The notes: a model not told the origin generated them from the sequence alone. A stretch of DNA of 64,000 bases from Phorcus lineatus (GCA_921293015.1 OV121087.1:36253235-36317234); one strand, 5' to 3'. Shown: positions 13,510 through 27,000, counted from the stretch's first letter. Numbers and translations are program-made.

Positions 13510-14495
13510 TCAAATGAAGTTATTTGTTTTTTTACTTGTCGTTTCAGCTATGAAGAGATTGTTAACACGTTGTTCTATAACAAAATCAAATTTAAATCTC
13601 AAAATACTCATTTGATTAACATAAGTCAAACCAAGCAGATTTCAATTGTTCCTGATACGTTATCAAGGAAAATAGAAATATATAGTAAGGAAAATGATGA
13701 AATAGTTGTTAACAATATTGAGACATTTAGAAACGTATCATAAGTCTTCTAAAACGTATCATAAGTTTAAAATTCCATGTCAGGGGATTATCCGATAAAT
13801 GTATTACCAAATACAAGTAAGTACTAGGATGCGCTTAAGTAGAGAAATTAAATTTATAAAAATGATTTATTTCCAATAAATTAATACAGTATATATCTAC
13901 GAGCAAGCTATTAATATATGTTACATAAGAAGTTAAATACACATTTTGTGACGCGTTAATATTTCTAATATTTATCTTAAGTAGACCAACCATAGATCGG
14001 CAGGTGTCGCATCATCGTCTTAGTATCTATGTCAGTCAGTTAGATATAAATATGATCAATGTCTTAGTTCTATACACAACATTACATCTATGAAATGGAA
14101 TCGTCGCGTTTGCCAATATCAAACAAATGTGACCTTGAAGATTCCATCCGTTACTGATTGTTTAGTAAGGATTAAGTGACGGATGTACGGCATTAAAACG
14201 CCATTGCAAAGAGATAAGTTCTTTGACAATCAAAGGATATAAGCTATCAGTGGGGGCGGAGTGGGAAGGGGTCACCTATTGAAAAGGGGGAAGGTTGACC
14301 GAACCCTGCTTGTTTACCTTAAGATTAAGTTATCCCTCCATAAAAATCATGTGGTGGGGGGTTGGGGGGGGGGGGAGTTCGAAACCCTAGGACCCCCTCA
14401 TTTGTATCCACCAAATATACACACGAACACAAGTATGAGAGGGAGAGAAAGGGAGATATTGTTTATCATTGTCTCACCAAATACAAAATTAAGAT
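13510..14495. other. Intergenic, nothing recognised
   Basis: This AT-rich spacer has no supported gene. A G-rich run (an interrupted stretch of about 20 G) lies at about 14354-14377. Confidence 0.5.
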
Positions 14496-14498
14496 ACA

Positions 14499-17145
14499 GA
14501 AAGAAGAAGAAGAAATGTATTTTATTTATGTGTCACATGTTGTTTTACATCATATTGCATAATATTAGAAATGTTTAAAAAACAACATCCGGCCGAACGC
14601 CCTACGAGACACAAGTTGACATTGTGTTACAATAAAAGATTAAAATATGGTATATAAAAAGTACAATAAATGGGGTGAAATATTATGGTGGTATGAAATC
14701 TCTTTGTCGTTGAAATATTAAATTAATTAGTGCAGAGAGAGGAGTAACAAACTGGCTATTAACTAAATAACACAGCTGTTCAACTGGTGAACGATTACAA
14801 AAAGAGGGATCTGCATCACTTATTGTTTTCCAAAAATCATTTCTTAAATCAGAATAAAACTTACAATTAATCAAAAAATGAGTTTCGTCTTCGATGGTGT
14901 TTAAGTCACAGTATTTACAAATTCTATCAGATAGAGGGGTAACTGGTTTTGAAAATATGCCAACCTCACTCAATATGCAAAGGTAAAACACCACAACGAA
15001 ATTTACTGTAAACACTACGAATTTTCCTGTTTTTAATAGAAAGTACATAGCTTTCTGTATTGAGATCAGTTTTGAATAAACGATATGTACGAAGCTTTTT
15101 ACCATTTAAAAGACCCTTGTCGTTCCAAATATCTTTTAACCAATCATAATAATCCAAAGAAATTAACCACTGTTTAGAAATGTTAAAGTCAATGTTAGAA
15201 ATATTTGATATATCCGGGATAGGAAAATTTAATGAAGACAGAAGAGAAAATACATTATTATTCCAGGATTTTCTAAATCTAAATGACCACTTAAATATTC
15301 TACTTATAAGTCTATTGGGATCAGTACTAATACCTTGAATTCTGCGCCAAAATCGAATAATTTCTATTCTCTGTTTAGTTAAGGTTGATGTCCAGCCCAT
15401 ATCGCCTCATACTGCTAAATTAGGGGTCTTGGAACCTACACCTAAAAAAAATCTACAAGCTCTATTTTGGACTGCATTAATACAACTAAACTGACGATAG
15501 CCCCAAATAGCAGACCCATAAGATAATATAGGTTGTACTAAATTCTCATACAATGTATTAAAAACATAATAGTCTAGAGCCTTAAACTTACAAATGATAA
15601 CACCCAGTGCACGACTAGCAGATTTAGCAATTTCTTTAACAGTAAAATTCAAATCTAAATGTTCATGAAACCAAATTCCAAGGTATTTATATACACTACT
15701 ATAATCTATCACATCATTGCCAACAGCAAAAACATAATTAGACCTGATTCATGGGCCCCGCTAACAGAGTCCCCTATGTATAGACTATTGACAGGGTAAT
15801 TCACCCGCCATCTTCGATCTAAAAAATCTAATTTTACGCTATTGTCGACTCAAATTGCATTATGTAGTAATAGAACACATTCCCAGAGATACTCCGCCGC
15901 TAACCTTTCCTTCATACTTATCGTTTTATTCCTGCTTTTAATATTTCTTTCGCGAAGCGGTCAGGTCACATTTACCTTACCCGGAAGTTTACAATGGCTG
16001 CCGACATGGCCGCAGCCAACACGCTTCTTGAACCTCATTGGTTGATTAGTAGAATGCCATATACACTTGATTAAGCGAGGGAAATTCAAAATTTGTTCGC
16101 ATGACATTTTTAACACGTGAGAGATAACAACAATGTCAGAAGTCATCTTAACTCAGTAGTAATATTTTTTTAAAGACATTTATTTTACAATAACTCGTCA
16201 TAAACAATAACTGGTCGACCGCCATTGACAACTTTCGGGTGGGGTAAATGTAACCAGGCTCGCTTCGCGAAAATTAAGTCAGAAATAGGCATTATTAAAA
16301 AAAAATTAAGGTAAGATTAGCGGCGGAGTATCAAAGGATATATGTCCGATCATTTCGTGATATACTTTTAGTTTTTATTTGCGTTTAAAGAGCATTTTAC
16401 ACGCTAGAGTTCGAAGATGGCGGGTGAATTACCCTGTCAATAGTCTATACATAGGGGACTCTGTTAGCGGGGCCCATGACCTGATTGTACGAGGCGTACG
16501 AAAATGGACAACTTTTGTTTTCTTAGCATTTATCATCAAACGCCATCGTGAACACCAGCTGGACACACAGTTTAACATTTGCTGTAAAGATGTTTCATCA
16601 GGAGCAACCAAAGCTATGTCATCTGCATATAACAAAAGGCTAAGCATAGTGTCGTCAATATTGATCCCACACTTAAGACTATTAATTTCTGAAACTAAGT
16701 CATTATATATACAGAAAACAATGAAGGTGAAAGTACACAACCTTGGCGGACCCCGGAATTTACCTGAAATCGATCTGTAATACAATCATTAACACGCACC
16801 TGTGCAGATGTATTTGAATACATTGATTGAACTGCATTAAGAAATTTACCCTTTATGCCAAGTGTTTGCAATTTATACCAAAGACACTCACGATTTACTT
16901 TGTCAAAAGCTTTTAAAATATCAATAAAACATACAAATGTTGATTTCTTAGACAGCTTGCGGTTATTAACAATGCTAAATAACTGTAAATATGTTCTTGA
17001 GTACTTCTTCCAGCCCGAAAACCATTCTGTTCATCTGCTAGCACCTTATTTTTATCTAGCCATTTCATAAAGCGACAATTCAAAATATCCGAATAAATTT
17101 TACATGGGATTGACAAGAGCGAAATACCCCTGTAACCTAAAGATC
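14499..17145 (-). mobile_element. 5'-truncated LINE relic with reverse transcriptase and C-terminal zinc-knuckle remnants
   Basis: Read on the minus strand from 17145 down, the sequence opens inside the reverse transcriptase at RGISLLSIPCK. It continues through QNGFRAGRSTQEH, the DILKAFDKVNRE block, GVRQG and the active-site box LLYADDIAL (about 16600), each separated by frameshifts. After a nested insertion (15750-16478) it resumes with YKYLGIWFHEHLDL, VQNRACRFFLG and a C-terminal CKYC...H...C knuckle near 14900. The element ends on this strand in a TTC-type simple tail (GAA on the plus strand, 14499-14514). This is a non-LTR retrotransposon by its motifs; the clade is not certain. Multiple frameshifts and the insertion mean it is dead. 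Confidence 0.88.
15750..16478. mobile_element. Nested 729-bp DNA transposon with perfect 68-bp terminal inverted repeats
   Basis: The element starts CATGGGCCCCGCTAACAGAG and ends with the exact reverse complement. The two ends match without a mismatch for 68 bp, up to ATCTTCGA. It is flanked by an 8-bp duplication, ACCTGATT, at 15742-15749 and 16479-16486. Subterminal sequence is also inverted but imperfect (GATACTCCGCCGCTAA on the left against its complement on the right), so most of the element can fold back on itself. No transposase is present. An 8-bp duplication fits the hAT or P superfamilies; which one is not determined. It interrupts the LINE at 14499-17145. Confidence 0.92.
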
Positions 17146-17344
17146 ACATATAAAACATATGTATGTACAGGGAATATGCATGGCCCTTGATAGGAAGGAC
17201 GCAATGGGCCATGCTCACCTTTAGATAAACGAAGTGTCACTGATAGGACGCAAAGAGCGTTATTTATAATGCGTGTGACCTTCATACATTTATTCAACAC
17301 AGACAGTTTTGTGCTTAAATGATACTCAGAAAAGCAAAACTGAA

Positions 17345-17535
17345 ATTACGAGAAGAAGAAGAAGAAGAAAAAAAATATTTTATTAATGTGTCACGTGGTA
17401 CATTTTGTCGATTGGGTACAACGTGTAGTAAAATCTGTAAAAGATCGTGCCACCCGGCCATAAGGCCTATGAGACACATGAACATCTTAAAATAGTCATG
17501 TATAAAATATAGATGTACATTTAAATACAAACATA
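17345..17535 (-). mobile_element. Second copy of the same LINE 3' end
   Basis: A GAA run at about 17349-17369 is followed by TATTTTATTAATGTGTCAC and later CACCCGGCC...CCTA(T)GAGACACA. This matches the 3' end of the LINE at 14499 (TATTTTATTTATGTGTCAC, CATCCGGCC, CCTACGAGACACA). The copy is severely 5'-truncated. Two ends of one family in the same orientation 2.8 kb apart point to separate insertions or a local duplication. Confidence 0.75.
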
Positions 17536-17539
17536 TACA

Positions 17540-18865
17540 AGAGTTTAAGGTTATTTAAGTTGTTTAAGTTATATTTTGCAATTACGCATGTCGTCTACAG
17601 AATCAATTAACTTTGCATTACTTTAGGGCTTAAAATAACCACACTAAACCAGAGAAATCTAATTAAGATTTTATTAGCTTGTCCTTGGCTCTAAACATAT
17701 CACATATAGTATTGTTTGATGATGGTGACAAATATAGTTGTATGTATATCATGTTATGTTTATGTAGGAATACGCTTTACAGTTCAATTAATTTACATTC
17801 CATGGAGTTATTTCAATGAATTCACCCCCTTAATGTGAATATGAGGAAACAAAGTTACTGCTACCAATGCAGGCTTGTCATAAACCAGGGATCGTATAGA
17901 CGTATATGTCTATACGATCCCTGCATAAACGAATCCTTTTGGAAAATTTCCATGAACATCTTGCAATATAACTTAAAATCTCCTTTACTAAATCGGCATA
18001 TTTTCCAAACATTATTATCATACAATCACATATCATATACATCGTTGATTGCGCTACATGCTTGCCACATGTTCATGTCACCTTGATAATTGTTATCCGC
18101 AGGTAAGATGAACGAGGTCACGTGATTGACAGATGTTCAGGAAAGGTAACCTTGTAGTCGTTACGGTCCAGAGCATACCGTTTCCATAACAACGACCCCA
18201 ATGTCACTTCGCCTTTCCTGTTAACCTTTTGGAGTTAAGTGCATGTAGTGATTTATCATTCTCTCGTTATTTTTAGACATTTTTTTACCAGCTCTCATTG
18301 TATTTGTTTCATCTGAAGAGCTCATTTGAAAATTACATTATAAGGAAAACATTTTTAGCTCGACCTACAAATTACTTTCCTAGGGAAACTAGTATCACAT
18401 CCCAAAACTATTACAAGCGTTATCTTAATATTTCCTCATTGCGAGATGACTGTTTTGTGTATTTTCTTATCGTCAGATTTTTCATATTTCCTGTCTTGAA
18501 AATGAAGGAATGGACCGAAATTAATATCAAGGTTAATATGTTTGCATTCGTAACCAAGAAGAAGACATTCAAAAGATGTCATGATAGTGGTTGGCATATG
18601 GAACATACGGTGATAAAACAGATATTTAAAAAAACAAGTTGCCTTACAGAACTCTGACATATAGAGAATAACATAAAGAAGAAGACTAACAAAGATCATT
18701 AAGATAACTAAACTATCATTATAATAAAATGGTCATCTCTCATAAAATATGAAAGAAATACCACTTTGAAAATGTGACAAACACTAAATATTTGATAAAG
18801 AAGATAACCATAGAAAATTAAATAACGATTATAAAAGAGTTACAGATATGATTGAACCTTAAGAC
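17540..18865. other. Intergenic with a perfect 16-bp hairpin at 17886-17923
   Basis: No gene is supported. At 17886-17923 CAGGGATCGTATAGAC is followed by a 6-nt loop and then its exact reverse complement. The rest is AT-rich with no recognised feature. Confidence 0.6.
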
Positions 18866-18868
18866 ATT

Positions 18869-19925
18869 TCGAGTTATCAAGTGGACATAAGAAAATCTCG
18901 AGTATTTAGTGGACATCAAGAAATCTCGAGTAATTAAGTGAAAATCCAGATATCTCGAATAATCTATTCTCTCCCAACAGAGGTAGCTTCGTTATAAATG
19001 CCTTCGGTCTAGAAATATAGACATCTGATTGGATGAAATTAACGTGCGATCAGCGACGTCTTTTCCAAATTCATTCAAAACTCCTCAGTTATTTCTTTAT
19101 GCTTTCGGAAAGCTAAATCTTAGTCGAATATACACTTTGCATTTTGAGTCTTCTTTACAGAACACGTATGGCTTATTTAGCGACTGCATCATTGCATATT
19201 CCTGTTTGACAACAAATGTTATTCATGCATTCGGTGTTTTACTTGGTGAATTATTGCAAGGTAGTTTACGGTGCAATATTTTGCCGCTAGGGAAAGCTGC
19301 CTGAAGCCCGAGAAGAAGCCGTTTTAGAACAGAGGTTGTATAGGAATTAATGACGAAGCTACCTATGTGGGGAGAGAATGCATATAATCAAGCGTACATA
19401 AAAAAAACTAAAGTAATAAAGTCGATATCCAGAAATCTGGAGTACTCAGGTTGATTTTTAAGAAATCTCGAGTAATCAAGTGGACATCAAGAAATCTCAG
19501 ACCATGAAGTGAGTATCCTAAATCTAGTTATCAACTGCACTTCCAGAAATCTCACTTAATCAGGTGGACACACATAATTTATTAGTAATCAAGTAAACAT
19601 TCAGATATATAACATAATCAAGTGGACATGAAAAAATCTCTAGTATTTCAGTGGACATCCAGAAATTTCGAGTAATTGTTTGGTCGGACGTAATCAAATT
19701 GAAATCTAGTTCTCTTGAGAAACCATCTTGTCATCCAAAAACCTCGAGCAATCAAGTAGACATCCAGAAATCTCATGTACTGAAGTGGACATCCAGAAAT
19801 CAAGTGAAAAAGAAAATCTAGAGTAATCAAGTGAACATTCAGAAATCTAGAGTAATCAAGTGTGTATACAGAACTGTAGAGTAATCAAGTGAACATCCAG
19901 AAATCTAGAGTAATCAAGTAGACAC
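18869..19925. repeat. Degenerate minisatellite, about 28-30 bp unit, with an internal insertion
   Basis: The phrase GTGGACATCCAGAAATCT followed by CGAGTAATCAA recurs with variation many times at 18869-18965 and 19428-19925. Units differ by substitutions and small indels, and the clearest copies lie at 19745-19920. A 414-bp segment with inverted ends (18966-19379) separates the two blocks. No coding meaning is apparent. Confidence 0.82.
18966..19379. mobile_element. Inverted-repeat element inserted in the minisatellite
   Basis: The left end ATTCTCTCCCAACAGAGG continues TAGCTTCG. The right end is its reverse complement with two differences, giving a 26-bp terminal inverted repeat. The right half (about 19270-19379) is related, in reverse, to a stretch at 59004-59112, which shows that the sequence is dispersed. 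No transposase is encoded and no clear target duplication was found. Confidence 0.65.
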
Positions 19926-19929
19926 AGGA

Positions 19930-22000
19930 AACCTTACGATTTAAAAGTTGACAAAAGAAAATCGATTTTAAGAAAATTTTGAATCGAAATTTAATGATAA
20001 AAAATCTTGTGCATTTGAATATTGCCTTTAATAGCTATTTTAGTACATATGCCCGTAATAATCCAACAAAAACATTTATAAAGCTGTTTGAAATTTTTGA
20101 GTACAGCAGACACATGAACAATCGCTCTAATAAACAAAAGCAACTTAAGGAAATCCAAGGTCTTCGAGAGCAACGTAAGATATCCATTTAGAATAATATT
20201 GACAGAAATTAAATCGAATGAAAACAAATGTCAAGGAAATGGATCACAAACATTGCAAGCACGAGGGCTTGAAAAAATATATTTGAATAGATGTCGCTGC
20301 TTGGATAAACTAGAAGTAAACTTAAAGCGTCGATTATAGTAAGTTTCTGAAAATAACTGCACTATTTGATACTTTACAAAGTTAATTTTGAAAAAATGGG
20401 GTATAATTACGAAATTCAGATAGCTTAATAACAGATAGAATAATAAACTTATTATTTGAACAATCGTATAATCAGAAATACCAGGTTTCCTGGCTATCAA
20501 TTGATGTCAAGATGATGCAGTAACATCAATCAAGAACATTACCAACAGCGTTAAGACCAACAACCAAACCACATTTAGTTACGTTTTGAATTTCATAATA
20601 AATAAGTTGTTATCCAGAAAATCTTGTTTTCTTATCGAAATCACATTTAATGCCCCTCAAAGACTCGAGTCTGATAATCGCAGTTATTCGTACGAGTTTG
20701 CTCTGCACAAAATTATTTTACTGCTGAAAACAACTCAAGTAGAAGTAACATGACTTTAAAGAACTGTTATGTGCCTGTATACCGCGATTATGCTCTTCAC
20801 ATCCTCACGAATACCCTTAAAGGCACTATATCACGCATTTCCATGCTCAAATCGTAATATTGGGGCATTTTGGAACATAGGCACTCACTTTAGCTTACTA
20901 TCTAAGCAATGAGACACGTATCATTATTCATTGATATTATGATACTATTATTGTTGTTGGATAAACCATAGTCACTGCCGTTTTTTCTTTATCGACTGTT
21001 AGCAAAATTTCAATATTTCCGATAAGGTAGATCACGTTGATTTATTGCTTAGATACATGTAAGCCGACTTCCGGTCTTTAGAACTGACCGTTTTAACCGT
21101 GATACGTATATGACTTATATGGTAGATTGCCTGAGTACGGATCGTTAGTTATATCGAGAAGTATACATTATCTGTGAATAAGATGTAACTAACGAAATAT
21201 TGTTGTGCGTTAGTGATAGTAAAGAAGCTAAATTAGAACAATATCCGATGAATATGTTGACCATCGCATCACCTGTTTTTCTTGCAGGAAGTACCTAACA
21301 AGTAAAAACCTATGTACATAGTCTGGCATCGAGAGTAGCACCGGGGTGAAGCTCAGTTGCTTGAGTGTTCTCTCTTCCGGAAGACCGTTCGATTTCCGGT
21401 CGCGTCCTGCTTAAGATGTTAAGAAATGGTAGTCGGTGATTCCTTGCCTGACACTCAGCATTATAAGGTCAAAACAACGTTTTAATTGGCGCGATGCTAG
21501 TTTCTCTGTCGCGAATGCTTAACGGTAGTTGCTGTGATATGGTCTTTTAAGGCGTAAATTCTTAAGACTTAGTATACAAATATATAATACGCACCCCTTT
21601 GAAAAAGAAGTTACGTTGCTTTGCAGCCATAAAAACATATTTAACACATAAAAATAACACAGCTATTGCGAGACGCGAAGCAAAATAACATGGACAACTT
21701 TTAAAGAGTTGGAAAAGAGGGATACTATCGGAGGAGGTTGGCACGCGAATTAAGATAAAATGGGCACACCAAACAAACACCTGTTATTGTTGGTATTATA
21801 CAGACGGGGGAAGTACGTTCATGTCTTTTTATATTATAATACCTGTCTTTCAGTTAAATGACTGTGATTGGATCCTAGAAATTTTAAGATATTAATTCGA
21901 AATAATGTTACATCAATAATTCGCACCCAATTACGATATTGAAAATGCCAAGAATGCGAGTTTAGAGCTAGATTGAATATAATCATGAGAACCTTGAATT
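19930..22000. other. Intergenic; possible TTAA-flanked element and tRNA-like remnant
   Basis: No gene is supported. TTAAAGGCACTATATCAC at 20817 and GTGATATGGTCTTTTAA ending at 21550 are roughly inverted and could be the ends of a 730-bp element of TTAA type. Inside it, 21342-21410 has a box-A-like GTGAAGCTCAGTTG and a box-B-like GTTCGATTTCC, suggesting a decayed tRNA-derived SINE. Both readings are weak. Confidence 0.3.
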
Positions 22001-22002
22001 TC

Positions 22003-22560
22003 AATGAATGAATGAATGAATGAATGAATGACAATGACAATTGATTTATATAGCGCCTAATATCCAGGTGAAACCTGCTCAGTGGCGCTTTACAGTTAAA
22101 AGAAATATATACACTAAAAAGAAATAAATACACTAGCTGGCGACAGTGGTTGAGTTTGGTAGAAAATGAAGAAACTTTAGTGAGCGAAGTACTGTTTGAA
22201 TAAGAGAGTCTTCAGCTGTCTCTGGAACGAGTCCCTTGATGGTGCTTCTCGGACTTCATTTGGCAGTTCATTCCATTACACTGGAGCTGCAACTGCAAGG
22301 AATCTCTCCTCCATTTTAGTGTTGGTTCTAGCGACAGCAAGATCGTTCACAGACAAACTAGATCGGAGAGTTCTATTGGAGGTTTTGTAGGACACAAGGC
22401 GTTTCAGATACTTGGGAGAAGATGGATCATTCAATACAGAGTAGGTGAGAGACATCAGTTTGTAGGTGACTCGTTGTTGCACTGGGAGCCAGTGTTACTC
22501 GCGTAGGATTGGAGTGATTTCACAGTGCTTCCGTGACCCAGTGATCAAACGAGCGTAATG
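22003..22560 (-). mobile_element. CR1/L2-like LINE 3' fragment
   Basis: The minus strand encodes the usual C-terminal segment of these reverse-transcriptase proteins: ITPILRE, HWLPVQQRVTYKLMSLTY, a YKTSNRTLRSS block, then FLAVAAPV and a WNELPNEVREA segment. The 3' end on that strand carries AGCGCCACTGAGCAG and GGCGCTATATAAATC. It finishes in a CATT simple repeat (plus strand 22003-22030, TGAA units), typical of this group. The piece is 5'-truncated and has a stop before HWLPV. Confidence 0.85.
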
Positions 22561-23900
22561 TCAACACACCTAGCTTTCCCTAAACCGATGCAAGAATAAA
22601 GAAGCACTTCTAGCACTCTGTTGAATCCAAACCATAGGAGAACAGCGACAGGAAGTCTATGCATGACTCCAAATAAGTCGCAGTTGTGATCGCAAAATTT
22701 CACAAATCTTGCCCAAAAATATCTCTGTTGCAAATTTCGGTGTTCATTAGGAAATATGGACAACTAAGCTGCATTAATCATTAGATGGATTTGTCTATGA
22801 ACATCTTCCTTAAATCTTTGTTGCAAAGCGATTTGTTTGACAACCATTGCCGTGGATTACACTCGCTCTGTTTTTGCTACCAACGCTTTCATATGAGTTT
22901 CATGCTTTACTTGGTCAATGAATAACGCATGCCACAGACTAACAAACAGTCATTTGAAATTCAACAGCCTTTTGTAGCATAGTTTATTATGACGCTGAGT
23001 AAACAAACTAATTTCATAAATTTTCATGATTAAACTGTTTGAATTCCTATGTAAATATACTGAAATTTTATTCATCATCATTTAAACTCAACTCGGCTTT
23101 GTTTATTTTCAAAATAAGAAAACCTAACGCCCCCGCCTGACCGGGAGAGTCAATGAGCAGTACTTAGATTCTTCAAAATAGAATAGCGTGACGTCATAAC
23201 CATGGATTCAGTTGCACTTCAGCAGTAGTGAATGGTCGAACGTAAGAAAAGGGGGCATATAAAGTAAAACCAGAGGAAACCTAAAAGACAAAAAGAAGGG
23301 GGAAATAAGGTGAAAGAAGGAAGGGAAAGGATATGAAACAAGGATGGAGAAAGAGTATTTAATAATTGTAGAGTTAGCTCTAAACGACGAAAATGAGTTA
23401 ATGCAACGTTTCCTTATATGCACATGGATAAGAACGTGTTAATAAGATACATCTATATCTCAATAATGAAATGTACAACCGTTTTTCTTAGTTGAGAGTC
23501 TGAGATAAGGTACATTCAATGGTTCAGCTGTTTTCAACAATTAATATTTCCCTTTTAGTCCAGAGATAAAGTTTTCAGACTTATGATATCATAAGACAAC
23601 AGATCGCTCACAGGGATCGTATGCGTCTATCTAATCGGGAGTCGTAATTCTGCGGGATAATTAATTCCCAGTCGGCATTTGGTCTCGTTTTCTTCAACGT
23701 GAGAAGAAATACTAAATGACCTTTCAGTTTAAGTGCCTTATCATTCCAACGAATACAACCAACGAAGTTAAAGACGAAAGAAACCAACAAAATCATAAGA
23801 AACCTGTAAAACAAATATTTGGTTAAGATTAACAGTAAATATGTCCATAAAAAATAATCCATATTGATGCCATCACAAGGAGGATTTTAGTGTCATGTGA
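22561..23900. other. Intergenic, nothing recognised
   Basis: There is no supported gene or mobile element. A purine-rich stretch lies around 23240-23350. Confidence 0.45.
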
Positions 23901-23907
23901 TGTTAAT

Positions 23908-24042
23908 CATGATCACCACCATCATTATCATTATCATCATCATCATCATCATCATCACACCATCATCATCATCATCATCATCATCACACATCTTCATCAT
24001 CATCATTTTCATATTCATCATCATCGTCACAATCATCATTAA
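23908..24042. repeat. ATC microsatellite
   Basis: An interrupted run of ATC (TCA) triplets, with ACC and ATT variants, spans about 135 bp. Confidence 0.95.
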
Positions 24043-24049
24043 AAACATT

Positions 24050-27000
24050 ACAAAAATGTGATACTATTTACTTCAAATCGACATTACAATCATGTGTTAG
24101 AAAGAATTTGATCACCGCCTGTTAAAAATAAAGAAGTTGTGTATCCATAAAAAAAATACCTCTGCATCCGTCAATATGATGATATGATAGCACGACCTGT
24201 AGGAATATATGTACATAAGATCATAATCAATCGAATATCGTCATACCAGATGAGGCCAATGACGAAAACAAAGGTTATCACTCAAGAGACAAGATGAAAC
24301 TTTGGTCACGTGCAGAAGTACGAAATGTCTAACCGAACAGTTGTAGATTTAACCCTTATTAAAACACACACACAGGAAGACACAAAATAAAGACATGCTC
24401 CCCGTGCATCAAGATGAAATTTACAATATGCTGAGTCTTAAAACCCCGGTAACCATATTTCATCTTGCTACGAGTATATCCCTATTGTGGTTATTTATGC
24501 GAAAATGTTTGAGTGTCCAATATATAATCATCACAGACGAACAATGTTCAACGTTTTAAATCTATATGTGAAAGAAAAGCTGTAAATTTAGATTTATATC
24601 TAAGTGGCATTAAGAACGTATCAGATTTTCACAATCTGGCCATCTTCAAAGTAGTCCAACAATATCTTTCAAACTCAAAGCGATTCTCCTGACTGCAGTA
24701 TGTATAGTTTGTTAATTACCGTGTATATTTCTTACTACTATTTCCGAAATATATATCACTTTCCTTGTTACATATATAATATTTTGTATCTTGCATTTGT
24801 AAATACTTGGGAGAAGGTTACCTTAGTTGGATAACGTGTACCTAATCCTTTTCTTCACTGAATAAAATATGTGTAATTCAAAGTATCCAAATAGCTTCAG
24901 CCAAGATACCTTCGTGTGTATATTTATACCATATTAGGGCAAATGGCATATGTAGATGACGTAATGTAAACCAGATCATCACACTCAAAACGTTCATCAA
25001 GCGATTTCATTCATTGTACTCATTTTTTTTCAAATTTTGAAGAATTTGATACCCAAAATAATCTTGATATTCAGATTTTTCATAAAATTACAAATCAGAA
25101 TGCTATTCACGTGTTAGGGTTATTTCTCCTCGCTCTACTTTCTTTTTAATTGAAGTCGTGTAGATCTAGTTAGACAGGAAGAGATCAGTTGCCATGGAGA
25201 TTGGACCAACGTGACAAACATCGACAACATCAGCAGCTTCATAGCAGCTGCGGCCCCTATTTGTCTTCGTCTGAATTTCTTTGACAAGACATGGCAGGAA
25301 TAGCTTTACCGTCATTCGATTTAATTTGATTAAATCGAAGTTTTCATGAATAGAGGTTTCAGGAAACTAGTTCTTAGACGCATAGCGATTTACCAAATAT
25401 CTTTTTAAATACTTGCCAAATATGTAGGTTATCAATTCTAAAAAATACAGCAGAAATTCTGCCCTTCCGCATTCAAAAGTCCAATACGTATTCGAAGCTA
25501 AACGTTATGATAATTCAGATTAAGCCAATTAATTCGTTTTACATTTTTTAACCAAAAATATTGTTTCAAGGGCGCTTCAAAATGATTAATAAGGTCTACT
25601 TTAAAACCAAACCGAAATTGTGGAAAGGTTTTATCTGAAGTTTTTTTCGATCAACGTAACAGACCTTTTCTTGTTTTCATCATTGTATAAAGTGTGAATG
25701 TCGGCCATCATGCTAAAAATAAGCGCTCAAATGTCCTTCAAAATAAATGCATTTTCCCGCCCGTATCCGGTATTCTCAATAGGGTGGCAAAGCAGTGGCA
25801 TAACTGTCAATGATTTTTTTCTGAGTCATTTGGTGTATTTGTAGTTTATAAGGGCACTAAAATGATTGAAGATCGAACTATATAAAGATGAAATAGAAAT
25901 GTGTGGTTCAGCACTTTTTAATCATCCTTCATAATCAGTTGCTTATATAACAAAGATGGGGGGGGGGGGGGGGTAAATGTGCATTGCTATGGCATCATAA
26001 GGGGCACTCTTAAACTTCCACGCAGTTTGTCGATTATCATTGAAAGCAAATATAATAATTTTGGCATTTACATAAAAATGTCTTTTTTCGACATAATTTG
26101 AACTCGAAGAACAACGGGTGGTATATTGGTTATTACTTATTGGTCAGGAATTAGAATTGCTAACTTATAGATGATTTTCCAATAACTTTGATATGGATCT
26201 TGCCCCGTTATCACGACATCCGAGTTACCCTTGACCCCGTCTTTGTATATTGACAATTATAAAGTAGTTACGCGTTCAAAGTCCATGGATAAAAAAATTA
26301 AGCCACATTGTGAAAGGTGTCGTATCACCAGGCCCTGGTTGACCGAGGATGGTCATCCAAAGAAAAATTTCAACCGGAAATGAAGTCAGATGTGCCTTTG
26401 TCGATTTCCCAGCACCGAAGGTTTATCTTGAAACTTTATTGATGAAATTTCACCCTACGGCATTACAAACAAAATAATCTCCTTTTACTATTTATGTACA
26501 TCTTATGCAATACCATTCAATAAGTTGAGCTTACATAAAAGAATGTTATTTAACCGATTTCTGACTTGGTATGATGACAGTTTTCAATCTTTAGACTTTG
26601 CTTAAGTTCGAAAATATCAGGTGTGATTTGATTAATTTCTAAAATTATATATATTGAAATGTCTTAGGTATACACGTTATTACGGAAATTAGCTCCGTGT
26701 TATACACGACCTGACAACTAACGCGCCAGACTTTTCATCAAAAGAATCCTTGCAACCATTCTATAAGCAAACTCTTGAAATGTCAAGGGCATTTCCAGTA
26801 CAAAGACCCAATTCCTTCTCCGCAACGACGTATTATATAGTAATAGTTATAAGCTGTATGTGCTCCAGTTAATACGACAACTTTGTTTTAATAGATCAGG
26901 CAGGCGAAATTCCTTCCATTCGATCGTTTCAGAGTTATGTGACTGCGATTTAGATTCAAGACAGGGAACGCCTGCACTAGATCTCTTAACAATTATTAAC

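Noticed and set aside
18298..18657. 119-codon open frame on the plus strand
   Set aside because: Amino-acid composition reflects AT-rich DNA, no domain is seen, and the opposite strand is also open.
21342..21410. tRNA-like patch with box A and box B resemblance
   Set aside because: Stem pairing is too poor for a tRNA gene; kept only as a possible SINE remnant.
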